Source: Thalassovita taeanensis
GTDB lineage: Bacteria > Pseudomonadota > Alphaproteobacteria > Rhodobacterales > Rhodobacteraceae
Assembly (NCBI RefSeq): GCF_900110775.1
Contig: NZ_FOEP01000005.1
Span: forward strand, 124,001-188,000
Direction: 5' to 3'
DNA length: 64,000 bases
Part shown: one piece after another, positions 8,073 through 15,638 of the stretch
How the letters are laid out: each line of letters begins with the position of its first letter
Numbering within the stretch: position 1 is the stretch's first letter
Notes under the pieces: generated by a model
Told to the model about the DNA's origin: nothing
What the model saw: only the letters and a program-made list of their open reading frames with translations
The model's database searches: none
Position numbers and translations under genes: made by a program

Positions 8073-8975
8073 ATGGCCTGGATATTCATTTCTGTCGCAG
8101 CGGCGGCGTTTCAAACATTTCGGTTTATGCTGCAAAAGCATCTGAGCATGGGGGCCTTGTCGGCGGGCGGGGCGACCTCGGCCCGGTTTGTCTATTCGGT
8201 GCCTTTCGTGGTGTCGCTGGCGCTGGGCTATGTGCTGTGGCGCGGGGTGGGGGTGCCTCAGCTGGGGCCGGTGTTCTGGGCCTATGCGCTGAGCGGTGGC
8301 TTGGCGCAGATCCTGGCGACGTGGTGCGTTGTGGCGCTGTTCGCGGCGCGCAACTTTGCGGTGGGGATCACGTTCAAGAAAACCGAAGTGGTGCAGACCG
8401 CGATTTTGGGCTTGCTAGTGCTGGGCGACCGGGTGTCGGTGCCCGGGATGGCGGCGATTGTGCTGGGGCTGGTTGGCGTTCTGGTCCTTTCGGACACGGC
8501 GGCAAGCGGCGACGGCGGATGGGCGCGGCGGTTTATGAACCGGGGCGCGGGGCTGGGCCTGTTGTCGGGCGCATTTTTTGCGGTGTCGGCGGTAGGGTAT
8601 CGCGGCGCGACGCTGGAGGTGGCCAGTGACGATGCGTTCTTGCGGGCGGTGGTGTCGCTGGCGGTGGTGACCACCGCACAGGCGATTGGCATGGCGCTGT
8701 GGTTGATCTGGCGCGAGCCGGGGCAGATGGGCAAAGTGTTCGCAGCCCGGCGCACGGCGGTCTGGATGGGGATCACCGGGATGGCGGGCAGCCTGTGCTG
8801 GTTCACGGCGTTCACGCTGCAAAACGCGGCTTACGTGTTCGCGGTCGGGCAGGTCGAGGTGATTTTTTCGCTTGCGGCGTCGGTGTTGTTTTTCCGCGAG
8901 CGGCTGAGCCGGCGGGAGGGCGCAGGCATCGCGCTGATCAGTGCGAGCGTCCTGTTACTGGTCCTACTCCTTTAA
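8073..8975 (+). CDS. EamA/DMT-superfamily transporter
   Basis: A 300-residue protein with about ten hydrophobic segments in two EamA-like repeats, typical of drug/metabolite exporters in the inner membrane. The substrate is unknown. It follows the desaturase closely on the same strand and may be cotranscribed. Its last 38 bases overlap the 3' end of the convergent Nudix gene. Confidence 0.85.
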   Translation: MAWIFISVAAAAFQTFRFMLQKHLSMGALSAGGATSARFVYSVPFVVSLALGYVLWRGVGVPQLGPVFWAYALSGGLAQILATWCVVALFAARNFAVGITFKKTEVVQTAILGLLVLGDRVSVPGMAAIVLGLVGVLVLSDTAASGDGGWARRFMNRGAGLGLLSGAFFAVSAVGYRGATLEVASDDAFLRAVVSLAVVTTAQAIGMALWLIWREPGQMGKVFAARRTAVWMGITGMAGSLCWFTAFTLQNAAYVFAVGQVEVIFSLAASVLFFRERLSRREGAGIALISASVLLLVLLL

Positions 8976-9645
8976 GGCGCACGAACATATTCGCCTCTTC
9001 GTTGTTCCTGAAAAAAGGCACCGAGCTGGGCGGGGTCATGTCATGCGCACGGGCTGCGACCTCGGCCAGAACGACCTCGGTGATGAAGGGCAGGTCGAAT
9101 TCACGCACCTGTGGCAGCGGAATCCATTGCAGGTGAGAGAGCTCGTCACAGGCGGATGAGAAATCATCGGGATCGCTGGAGATTTCATCAGCGTCAATCA
9201 TGAAGAACCGCGCGTCAAAGCGGCGCGGGCGGCCCGGCGGGGTGATGGCGCGGAACACGAATTGCAGCGGATGCGCCGCGGGCAGGTGGCCGGTGGCGGC
9301 AAAGCTGGCCCAATCGGCGGGGGGCGGGCAGCTCCAACTGCCGGGCGTGCCCAGCACCAGCCCGGTTTCTTCCCACAGCTCGCGGATTGCTGCCGCAGAC
9401 AGGGCGTGTGGCATGTCCGCCGGGGCATCCTCCATCAGGCGTTCGTGGCACACCGCAGGCAGGGGCGTGCCCAACGGCACATCTGCATCGGCGGCATCGA
9501 CCGCACCGCCGGGAAAGACGAATTTGTTGGGCATGAAGGCCGCCTGCGCGCCGCGCTGACCCATCAGCACTTTTGGCGCGGTCAAGCGGTCGCGCAGCAC
9601 GATCACGGTGGCGGCATTGCGGATTGCGGTTTTATCAACTGTCAT
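8938..9645 (-). CDS. Nudix hydrolase (NUDT19/CoA-type)
   Basis: A 235-residue Nudix-fold pyrophosphohydrolase. It begins AATVIVLRDR and has FPGGAVDAAD, followed after an insertion of roughly 40 residues by the catalytic AAAIRELWEETGLVLG. The insertion between the Gly part and the REx2EExG part of the Nudix box is typical of NUDT19-like and CoA/acyl-CoA-directed members. The substrate is inferred from that resemblance only. It is convergent with the EamA gene and 24 bases upstream of a DUF983 gene on the complementary strand. Confidence 0.85.
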   Translation of the reverse strand: MTVDKTAIRNAATVIVLRDRLTAPKVLMGQRGAQAAFMPNKFVFPGGAVDAADADVPLGTPLPAVCHERLMEDAPADMPHALSAAAIRELWEETGLVLGTPGSWSCPPPADWASFAATGHLPAAHPLQFVFRAITPPGRPRRFDARFFMIDADEISSDPDDFSSACDELSHLQWIPLPQVREFDLPFITEVVLAEVAARAHDMTPPSSVPFFRNNEEANMFVRLKGVGPVTGRSH

Positions 9646-9669
9646 GTTTCCCCCCCTCAGGCGACGGGG

Positions 9670-10059
9670 TCAGTCGGGTTTGTCGAACCCGTGCATGCGC
9701 CGCGCCCACTGGAACCCGATCATTGCCCCCTTCAATCTGGGCAAAAGGTAGAGCGATAGGCCGACCGTGCCAATAGCGAAGATGGTAAAGAGCACAAGAG
9801 GCTCGGGCCGCCAAGTCGTGAACGCGAACAGCAGCAGCGGCGCCATCAGGTGACCGACGAACAGGATTGTCAGATAGGCAGGCCCGTCATCGGCGCGGTG
9901 GTGGTAAAATTCCTCGCGGCAGACCGGGCAGGCGTTACGCACGCTAAGATAGCCCTTCAGCAGCGGGCCGCTGCCGCAGCTGGGGCATTTGCGCCGCCAT
10001 CCGTTGAACACGGCGGGCCAGGTTTCGCGCTCCTGAGCATTTGCCGTTTGATCTGTCAT
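9670..10059 (-). CDS. DUF983 small membrane protein with zinc-ribbon-like cysteines
   Basis: A 129-residue protein. The N-terminal cytosolic part has two CxxC pairs (CPSCGSGPLL and ACPVCREEF) resembling a zinc ribbon, followed by HHRADDGPAYLTI and two transmembrane segments (residues about 58-80 and 85-105). This is the DUF983 pattern, common in alphaproteobacteria; its function is not established. It probably forms a transcription unit with the Nudix gene downstream. Confidence 0.85.
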   Translation of the reverse strand: MTDQTANAQERETWPAVFNGWRRKCPSCGSGPLLKGYLSVRNACPVCREEFYHHRADDGPAYLTILFVGHLMAPLLLFAFTTWRPEPLVLFTIFAIGTVGLSLYLLPRLKGAMIGFQWARRMHGFDKPD

Positions 10060-10299
10060 TGCACCCTCGCATTTCCGGTAAGCGGGGAATTTGGGGTATT
10101 TGGAGCGGAATAAAAACCCCGCGCGATGTCCTTGCGTCGCGATGTCGCAAAACGTGGCGGTCGGTATGCGGGAAGATCACGGTCGCGTGAACCCGCAGGA
10201 ATTTTTCAGATCCGGGCGACGGAGACCGCGGCGCGGTGCGTATGACCAATCAGAAAACGGGCACTGGTCCGGATTTTCGAGCAAAACAAAAACGGAGAA

Positions 10300-10824
10300 A
10301 TGCAAATGAAACGCGCAATTCTGATCACTGGTCTGGCCACGCTGGCGCTGGCGGGCACAACTCTTACCGCTTCGGCGTTTGGCAAAGAGCGGATGCACGG
10401 GCATGGCGGGCCGCGGATCACCTTTGAAGAGGTTGATACCAATGCCGATGGCAAGGTCACGCCCGAAGAAATGCAAGGTCATTTCAAGGCGCGCTTCGAC
10501 GAAGCCGACACCGACAAGGATGGGGCACTGAGCGCTGACGAGATGACTGCGCAGGCCCAGAAGAGAGCTGCGGAGCGCATGGCAAAGAACACAGCGCGCA
10601 TGATCAAGTACCGCGATGAAAACGGCGACGGCAAGCTGAGCCTTGAGGAGATGCAGCCCAAGCGTATGGGCAAGATGTTCTCGTGGATGGATGCCAACGA
10701 CGATGGTGCGATCTCGGCCAAGGAGTTTTCCGAGATGCAGGAGCATCGCGGGCGCCATGACGGCAAAAAAGGTCGGTTCATGCCCTATGACGACGATGAC
10801 GACATGGAGCGCGATCAGGACTGA
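10300..10824 (+). CDS. Periplasmic EF-hand calcium-binding protein
   Basis: A 174-residue exported protein with a signal peptide (residues 1 to about 24, ending TASA). It has four EF-hand-like loops, DTNADGKVTPEE, DTDKDGALSADE, DENGDGKLSLEE and DANDDGAISAKE, each keeping Asp at positions 1, 3 and 5 and Glu at position 12. It ends in a very acidic tail (YDDDDDMERD). It probably buffers or senses calcium or another divalent cation in the periplasm. It lies directly upstream of an ECF sigma factor gene and a CnrX-like sensor gene, a grouping that suggests metal-related envelope signalling. Confidence 0.88.
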   Translation: MQMKRAILITGLATLALAGTTLTASAFGKERMHGHGGPRITFEEVDTNADGKVTPEEMQGHFKARFDEADTDKDGALSADEMTAQAQKRAAERMAKNTARMIKYRDENGDGKLSLEEMQPKRMGKMFSWMDANDDGAISAKEFSEMQEHRGRHDGKKGRFMPYDDDDDMERDQD

Positions 10825-10952
10825 TCCAAGTGTGGAGGGCCGGGCCGGTTGGTCTGGCCCTTGACCGCCCGTGATCTGCGGGCGGGTTGTACGTGCGCCG
10901 CGATTTGATTGTCAGGCCCCTGCGAACAGGATACGCCAAAAGGACAATGGTT

Positions 10953-11531
10953 ATGCCCTTTGACGCCCTTGCCGATGTATCGGATGATGCTTTGCTGGTG
11001 CTTTTCGCCAACGGCGATGCCGATGCGGCACGGGCATTGAATGTACGGTTGACCCCGCGAGCGTTTGCGCAGGCGATGCGCATGCTGCGCGACCGGGCCG
11101 AGGCCGAGGACGTGGCACAGGAAGCAATGTTGCGGCTGTGGCGGATCGCCCCGGAGTGGCGGCAGGGCGAGGCGAAGGTCACGACTTGGCTGTACCGTGT
11201 GGTGGCCAATCTGAGCACGGACCGGCTGCGTCGGCGGCGGACCGTCGATCTGGATACGGTGCCTGAACCGGAGGACGGCACGGCAAGCGTGACCGAGACG
11301 ATGCAGGAGCGCAGCCGGATGGCGGCGTTGACGGCGGCTTTGGAGTGTTTGCCCGAGCGGCAGCGGCAAGCGGTTGTGCTGCGTCATATTGAAGGACTGG
11401 GCAATCCCGAGATCGCCCAGATCATGGACATCAGCACCGAGGCGGTCGAAAGTCTGACGGCACGGGGCAAACGGGCGCTGACGGCAGAATTGGCTGGGCG
11501 GCGCGAAGAGTTGGGGTATTCAGATGGCTGA
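10953..11531 (+). CDS. ECF-type RNA polymerase sigma factor
   Basis: About 192 residues. The sigma-2 region is DRAEAEDVAQEAMLRLWRIAPEW with TWLYRVVANLSTDRLRRRR. The sigma-4 HTH is LPERQRQAVVLRHIEGLGNPEIAQIMDISTEAVESLTARGKRAL. I prefer ATG 10953, because AAAGGA lies about 8 bases upstream; ATG 10947 is also possible. Its stop overlaps the next gene by 8 bases. The next gene encodes a one-TM protein suited to be an anti-sigma factor, so its activity is probably controlled by membrane sequestration. Confidence 0.88.
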   Translation: MPFDALADVSDDALLVLFANGDADAARALNVRLTPRAFAQAMRMLRDRAEAEDVAQEAMLRLWRIAPEWRQGEAKVTTWLYRVVANLSTDRLRRRRTVDLDTVPEPEDGTASVTETMQERSRMAALTAALECLPERQRQAVVLRHIEGLGNPEIAQIMDISTEAVESLTARGKRALTAELAGRREELGYSDG

Positions 11532-11892
11532 AATGGATCAAGACGAGGCAATGCTGGACGCGCTGTTTGGCGCGGCACGCGCACAGGTGTCTGAACCGTC
11601 GGCCGATCTGATGGCGCGGGTGCTGGAGGATGCGTTTGCGGCTCAGGTGTCGCACAATGTGGCGACGGTGGCGGCACGCCCGCGACCCGGGGTCTTGAGC
11701 CGGGTGATGGCCGCGATTGGCGGCTGGCCCGCGCTGGCGGGGCTGGCGACAGCCGGGGTTGCAGGCTTGTGGATCGGGGTGAACCCGCCGACCGTGATCT
11801 CGGACACGGCGCAGATGTTTCTGGGGGGCAGCAGTGACCTGTATCTGGTCGATCTGGCGCCCGCTTTTGGTTTTGACTTGGCAGAAGGATAG
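11524..11892 (+). CDS. Putative membrane anti-sigma partner, unrecognised family
   Basis: A 122-residue protein with a soluble acidic N-terminus (EMDQDEAMLDALFGAARAQ), a single hydrophobic segment at about 68-87, and a short extracytoplasmic tail. No zinc-binding HxxxCxxC anti-sigma motif is present. The gene overlaps the sigma factor gene and is followed 3 bases later by the CnrX-like gene. That order, sigma then a small TM protein then a periplasmic sensor, resembles the CnrH/CnrY/CnrX arrangement, so an anti-sigma role is a reasonable inference, but no homology to known anti-sigma factors was recognised. Confidence 0.6.
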   Translation: MAEMDQDEAMLDALFGAARAQVSEPSADLMARVLEDAFAAQVSHNVATVAARPRPGVLSRVMAAIGGWPALAGLATAGVAGLWIGVNPPTVISDTAQMFLGGSSDLYLVDLAPAFGFDLAEG

Positions 11893-11895
11893 GCC

Positions 11896-12441
11896 ATGAC
11901 CCCGCAGGATGACAGTGCACCGAAGGGCCGCACAAAGCGATTTGGCTGGATGCAGGTGATGCTGTTCGCATCGCTTGCGCTGAACCTTGCCGTGGCGGGG
12001 TTGGTGATTGGGTCTGTGCTGACCCACGGCCACCCGAACGGGCGACGGCCACCGCGCATGGTCGAGGTGGCCGGGCCATACACCCATGCGCTGAGCCGGG
12101 CCGACCGGCGCGAAATCATATATGCGTTGCGTAGTGAATACCGCGAGGGTCGGCCCTCGCGGGAGCAGATCCGGGACGAATTCAACGCGGTGATCGCGGC
12201 GTTGCGGGCCGTACCTTATGATCCCGGTCGGGTGGCCGCGATTGTAGAGCGCCAGATGGCGGTCGGGATGGACCGTCAGGAGCTGGGGCAGCGGTTGTTG
12301 CTGGAGCGGCTGGCGGCAATGAATGATGCCGAGCGCGCGGGCTTTGCCGATCGGCTGGCCGAGGCGCTGGAGCATCGCTCGGAGTGGGGACGCCACTCGG
12401 ATGACTCGGACGATAACGATGAGTCGCACGACAACGACTGA
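11896..12441 (+). CDS. Periplasmic heavy-metal sensor-like protein (CnrX/CnrR family)
   Basis: A 181-residue protein with a cytosolic basic N-terminus, one transmembrane helix (residues about 18-42) and a helical periplasmic domain of the CnrX/CpxP-like type (LSRADRREIIYALRSEYRE; AAIVERQMAVGMDRQELGQRLL). The extreme C-terminus is rich in His and Asp (RHSDDSDDNDESHD) and could bind metal. Family members sense nickel, cobalt or other metals and pass the signal to an anti-sigma factor. The metal cannot be inferred. It is the last gene of the sigma cluster and converges on the diguanylate cyclase gene, 6 bases away. Confidence 0.75.
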   Translation: MTPQDDSAPKGRTKRFGWMQVMLFASLALNLAVAGLVIGSVLTHGHPNGRRPPRMVEVAGPYTHALSRADRREIIYALRSEYREGRPSREQIRDEFNAVIAALRAVPYDPGRVAAIVERQMAVGMDRQELGQRLLLERLAAMNDAERAGFADRLAEALEHRSEWGRHSDDSDDNDESHDND

Positions 12442-12447
12442 GCGGGA

Positions 12448-13839
12448 TCAGGCGGCAGGGCGGCTGAGCGTAACCTGATTGCGCCCGTGCGCCTTGGCGC
12501 CATAAAGGGCGCGGTCGGCCTGATCCAGCAGTCCGTTTACGGCTGTGTCGTCCATCGCGATATCAGCGCCATGCGCCAGCGCCAGCCCGATGCTGACCGT
12601 AACGTTCACGGGCTGCGCGTGGCCGGGCAGGTGGAAGGGTGTGTCGCTGATGATCTGACACAGCCTGCGCGCAATTGCGCGGGCCTGTGCCGGAGGCGTG
12701 TCGGGCAGGGCGATCAGAAATTCTTCGCCGCCGATGCGAGCCAGCAGATCGATGCCGCGCATGGCCGCGCGCAGGCGGTGTGACACCTCGCTGAGCACAG
12801 CGTCGCCGCCAGCATGGCCATAAAGGTCGTTGATCTGCTTGAAATGGTCCAGATCCGCCAGCATCACCGCAATCGGGCGCCCGGTCTGCGCGGCCTTCTG
12901 CGTCATGCGGGCCAGATGCGGCAGGGCATAGCGGCGGTTGTAAAGTTCGGTCAGCGGATCGGTGACCGCGGCGCGCAGCCCGTCGCGCACGGTGTTGTGC
13001 AGCCGGTCAGCCAGCGCCTTGCGGTGCGCAAGCGTGGTCAGGCGCTGTGCCATTTCAGCGGCATCAAAGCCGCTGGCCATCAGGTCATTCGCCCCAAGAT
13101 CCAGCGCGTCGGCCGCCAGACCGACATTGCCGTCTTCGACCACCGCCAGAAACATCGTGCGGCGCAGTTCGGGCTGCGCGCGCAGCCCGGCGAGCAGGGC
13201 CAATCCTGCTTCGGGCGCGTCGCCGCCCAATCCGATCACCAACACATCCGGCGCGCCGCGGGTGGCGATGTCCCTGATCAGGCCGCGCCCATCATGGCAG
13301 CTGAGCCGATGCGGCGTGACAGGGGCAAGCGACTTGCGCCACAGCAGCGATTTCACCGAGGTATCAGCGACAAGGCCGACCCGCGAGGGTGCAATAATAT
13401 CGGCTGCAGGTTCGGCGAACCCAAGCGCGCGGCTGGTGCTTTCGCGCAGCCGCAGTTCTTCGGCGCTGTCGCGGGCGCGCATTAGTGCGCGCAGGCGCGC
13501 CAACAAAAGCGTGTCGCCCAGCGGATGCGACACAACCTCGTCAGCGCCCTGAGCCAAGGCCATCAGCCGGTCGGCGCGGTCGGCGTTGGGCTGTACGATC
13601 ACCACGGGCGGGCAGGAGGCGGCTTCGCCCGCCTTGATCCGCTGACACAGCGCGGTGCCGGTCATGTCGGGCAAGGTGGCGCTGGTCATCACCAGATCGG
13701 GTTGTTCAAGGTCGATCTGGCGCAGGGCTTCGGCCCCGCTGCCAGCCTGCACCACGGAATAGAACGCCGCAGACAGCTTGACCCGTAGCACAATGCGGTT
13801 GGTCGAAATTCCATCAACGATGAGGATTTTTCCGGGCAT
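12448..13839 (-). CDS. pleD: PleD-type diguanylate cyclase with degenerate receiver domains
   Basis: A 463-residue protein with REC-REC-GGDEF architecture. Residues about 3-120 form REC1 (KILIVDGISTNRIVLRVKL), 152-275 REC2 and 290-455 GGDEF. The active site is GGEEF (370-374), with the product-inhibition site RGID (361-364) five residues before it. Compared with PleD, the phosphoacceptor Asp53 of REC1 is Ser53 (context DLVMTSATLPD), the acidic pair DD is DG (residues 9-10), and the usual Lys before Pro106 is His. REC2 also lacks an Asp at the matching place (PDVLVIGLGG). Cyclase activity is expected; phospho-activation is not. The start at 13839 gives MPGKILIVDG and drops an implausible upstream extension. 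Confidence 0.88.
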   Translation of the reverse strand: MPGKILIVDGISTNRIVLRVKLSAAFYSVVQAGSGAEALRQIDLEQPDLVMTSATLPDMTGTALCQRIKAGEAASCPPVVIVQPNADRADRLMALAQGADEVVSHPLGDTLLLARLRALMRARDSAEELRLRESTSRALGFAEPAADIIAPSRVGLVADTSVKSLLWRKSLAPVTPHRLSCHDGRGLIRDIATRGAPDVLVIGLGGDAPEAGLALLAGLRAQPELRRTMFLAVVEDGNVGLAADALDLGANDLMASGFDAAEMAQRLTTLAHRKALADRLHNTVRDGLRAAVTDPLTELYNRRYALPHLARMTQKAAQTGRPIAVMLADLDHFKQINDLYGHAGGDAVLSEVSHRLRAAMRGIDLLARIGGEEFLIALPDTPPAQARAIARRLCQIISDTPFHLPGHAQPVNVTVSIGLALAHGADIAMDDTAVNGLLDQADRALYGAKAHGRNQVTLSRPAA

Positions 13840-13970
13840 CAGGACGTTTGGCCTTTCAGGGCATGAAGCAGGTGCATGACGCGGACCCCAAGCAGGGGAA
13901 CTTGTGTGATTCAGTCTTTCGTGAGATTGGTTAAGAAATCCTTTAATGATCCGGAAAACGAGCAAAAAAG

Positions 13971-14255
13971 ATGAGCTTTTCGCAGGAATCCGCCGAAACC
14001 TTCGCGCTTCAGGCTTTGGCTTGGCTGGCAGGGAATGAAGATCTGCTGCCGGTGTTTCTGGGGGCAACCGGGGCGTCGGCGCAGGATTTGCGCGACAATG
14101 CGGGCGATCCCGCGTTTCTGGCGGCGGTGCTGGATTTTCTGATGATGGACGACGCTTGGGTGATCGGGTTCTGCGACACGCTGCGTGTGCCGTATGACCG
14201 GCCGATGCAGGCGCGGATTGCGCTGCCGGGCGGGCAGCAGGTCAGCTGGACCTAG
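13971..14255 (+). CDS. DUF3572 family protein
   Basis: A 94-residue helical cytosolic protein (SAETFALQALAWLAGNEDLLPVFL; FLMMDDAWVIGFCDTL) matching DUF3572, a small family of alphaproteobacteria. It is often found next to pleD; here it is divergent from it across 131 bases. No catalytic motif is seen and the function is unknown. It ends 7 bases before the end of the convergent MarR gene. Confidence 0.8.
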   Translation: MSFSQESAETFALQALAWLAGNEDLLPVFLGATGASAQDLRDNAGDPAFLAAVLDFLMMDDAWVIGFCDTLRVPYDRPMQARIALPGGQQVSWT

Positions 14256-14262
14256 CGGGTTT

Positions 14263-14718
14263 TCAAAGCGTTTTCAGCGGGCTGTCGGCGGAGGGGCGCA
14301 GCTTTTCCAGCAAGCGCAGCAGTTCGGCCTCTTCGCCGGGGGCGAGGCTTTGGGCCATGACGGCGGCATTGTCGCGCGCATTTGGCGTGGCGCGCAGAAT
14401 GTGGTCGCGGCCTTTGGCGGTCAGTTCGACGCGACGGGTGCGGCGGTCTTCAGTGCCGTTGGAGCGGGCCAGCAGGCCGTCGGCCTCCATATGCCTCAGG
14501 GCACGTGAGGTGGCGGTGCGGTCGATGCCGACAAAATCTGCGATATCAGAGGGTTGGCTGAGGTCTTCGTTGCCGACAGCCAGCAGGATGCACCAAGTGG
14601 TGCGGGTCAGGCCAAGTGTCTTGAGCTGCTCATCCATGCGGCGTTCCTGAAGCCGGGCGGCGACGGACAGGTGATAGCCGAGCGATTGGTGCAGGCGGTA
14701 GGGCGGCGGGTTTTCCAT
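14263..14718 (-). CDS. MarR-family transcriptional regulator
   Basis: About 151 residues of winged-helix MarR type: SLGYHLSVAARLQERRMDEQL as the dimerisation helix, the HTH DLSQPSDIADFVGIDRTATSRALRHMEADGLLARS, and the wing with the conserved DRRTRRVELTAKG. The start at 14718 gives MENPPPYRLHQ; an earlier in-frame start is possible. It is divergent from a HAD hydrolase gene across 117 bases and may regulate itself or that gene. The ligand is unknown. Confidence 0.88.
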   Translation of the reverse strand: MENPPPYRLHQSLGYHLSVAARLQERRMDEQLKTLGLTRTTWCILLAVGNEDLSQPSDIADFVGIDRTATSRALRHMEADGLLARSNGTEDRRTRRVELTAKGRDHILRATPNARDNAAVMAQSLAPGEEAELLRLLEKLRPSADSPLKTL

Positions 14719-14835
14719 GGCAACAAAACCCACAGGATTGGCGTGCGAAAGTCAAGCAATCGCGGGCTTGTCAAACGGCGGGCCGGGGGGCAGGTTGGCG
14801 ACAATCCGGGCGGTTCCGGTCAGCAGGGGGCAGCA

Positions 14836-15534
14836 ATGCAGGTCAAGGCAGTTTTGTTCGACAAGGATGGCACCTTGTTCGATTTCCGCGCCACATGGGA
14901 TGTCTGGGCGGCGGGGGTGATTGCCGATCTGTCGCAGGGCGACGCGGCGCTGGCCGGGCGGATCGCCGACGCGGCGGTGTATGATCTGGGCACGGGGCGG
15001 TTTCATCCGGGCAGCCCGATCATTGCGGGCACCAACCGCGAGGCGGCAGAGTGCATTGCGCAGGCCTTGCCCGGTCGGGCGGTCGAGGAGCTGGAGCTGT
15101 TCCTGATGACCCGCGCGGCAGAGGCGCCTTTGGCCCCCGCCGTGCCGTTGGTGCCGTTTCTGGCGGGGCTTTCAGCGCGGGGCATGGCGCTGGGGGTGAT
15201 GACAAATGACACCGAACACGGGGCGCGGGCACATCTGACGGCGGCGGGGGTATTAGAGCGGTTCGATTTTATCGCCGGGTTTGACAGTGGCTATGGCGCG
15301 AAGCCGGACCCGGAGCCGCTGCTGGCCTTTGCGCAGGCAACGGGGGTGGCGCCAGAGGCGGTGGTGATGGTGGGCGACAGCACCCATGACCTGATCGCCG
15401 GGCGGCGCGCCGGGATGCAGACTCTGGGCGTGCTGACCGGCACGGCAGGGACGGCGGAACTGCACCCCTATGCCGATGCGGTTTTGCCCGATATCGGGCA
15501 TATCCCGGGGTGGTTGGACACGCCGCAGGGCTGA
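14836..15534 (+). CDS. HAD-family hydrolase
   Basis: A 232-residue haloacid dehalogenase-type phosphatase. Motif I is FDKDGTLFDF (nucleophile and acid/base Asp), motif II is VMTNDTEHGA, and the Lys plus acidic motif are KPDPEPL and VMVGDSTHDLIAGRRAG. The alpha-helical cap between motifs I and II is typical of phosphoglycolate phosphatase-like enzymes. The substrate is not predictable. The start at 14836 is preceded by CAGGGGGCAGCA. It lies upstream of the MttB-family gene on the same strand with a 104-base gap. Confidence 0.85.
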   Translation: MQVKAVLFDKDGTLFDFRATWDVWAAGVIADLSQGDAALAGRIADAAVYDLGTGRFHPGSPIIAGTNREAAECIAQALPGRAVEELELFLMTRAAEAPLAPAVPLVPFLAGLSARGMALGVMTNDTEHGARAHLTAAGVLERFDFIAGFDSGYGAKPDPEPLLAFAQATGVAPEAVVMVGDSTHDLIAGRRAGMQTLGVLTGTAGTAELHPYADAVLPDIGHIPGWLDTPQG

Positions 15535-15638
15535 ACCGTAGCGGGCGGTCGGCAAAAACGACGCATTCGGTCGTTAATCGGCAGGTGACGGGCCGGGGTT
15601 CGGTGTTTGCTGAGGGCAAATGGCGACAGGAGGTCCGA

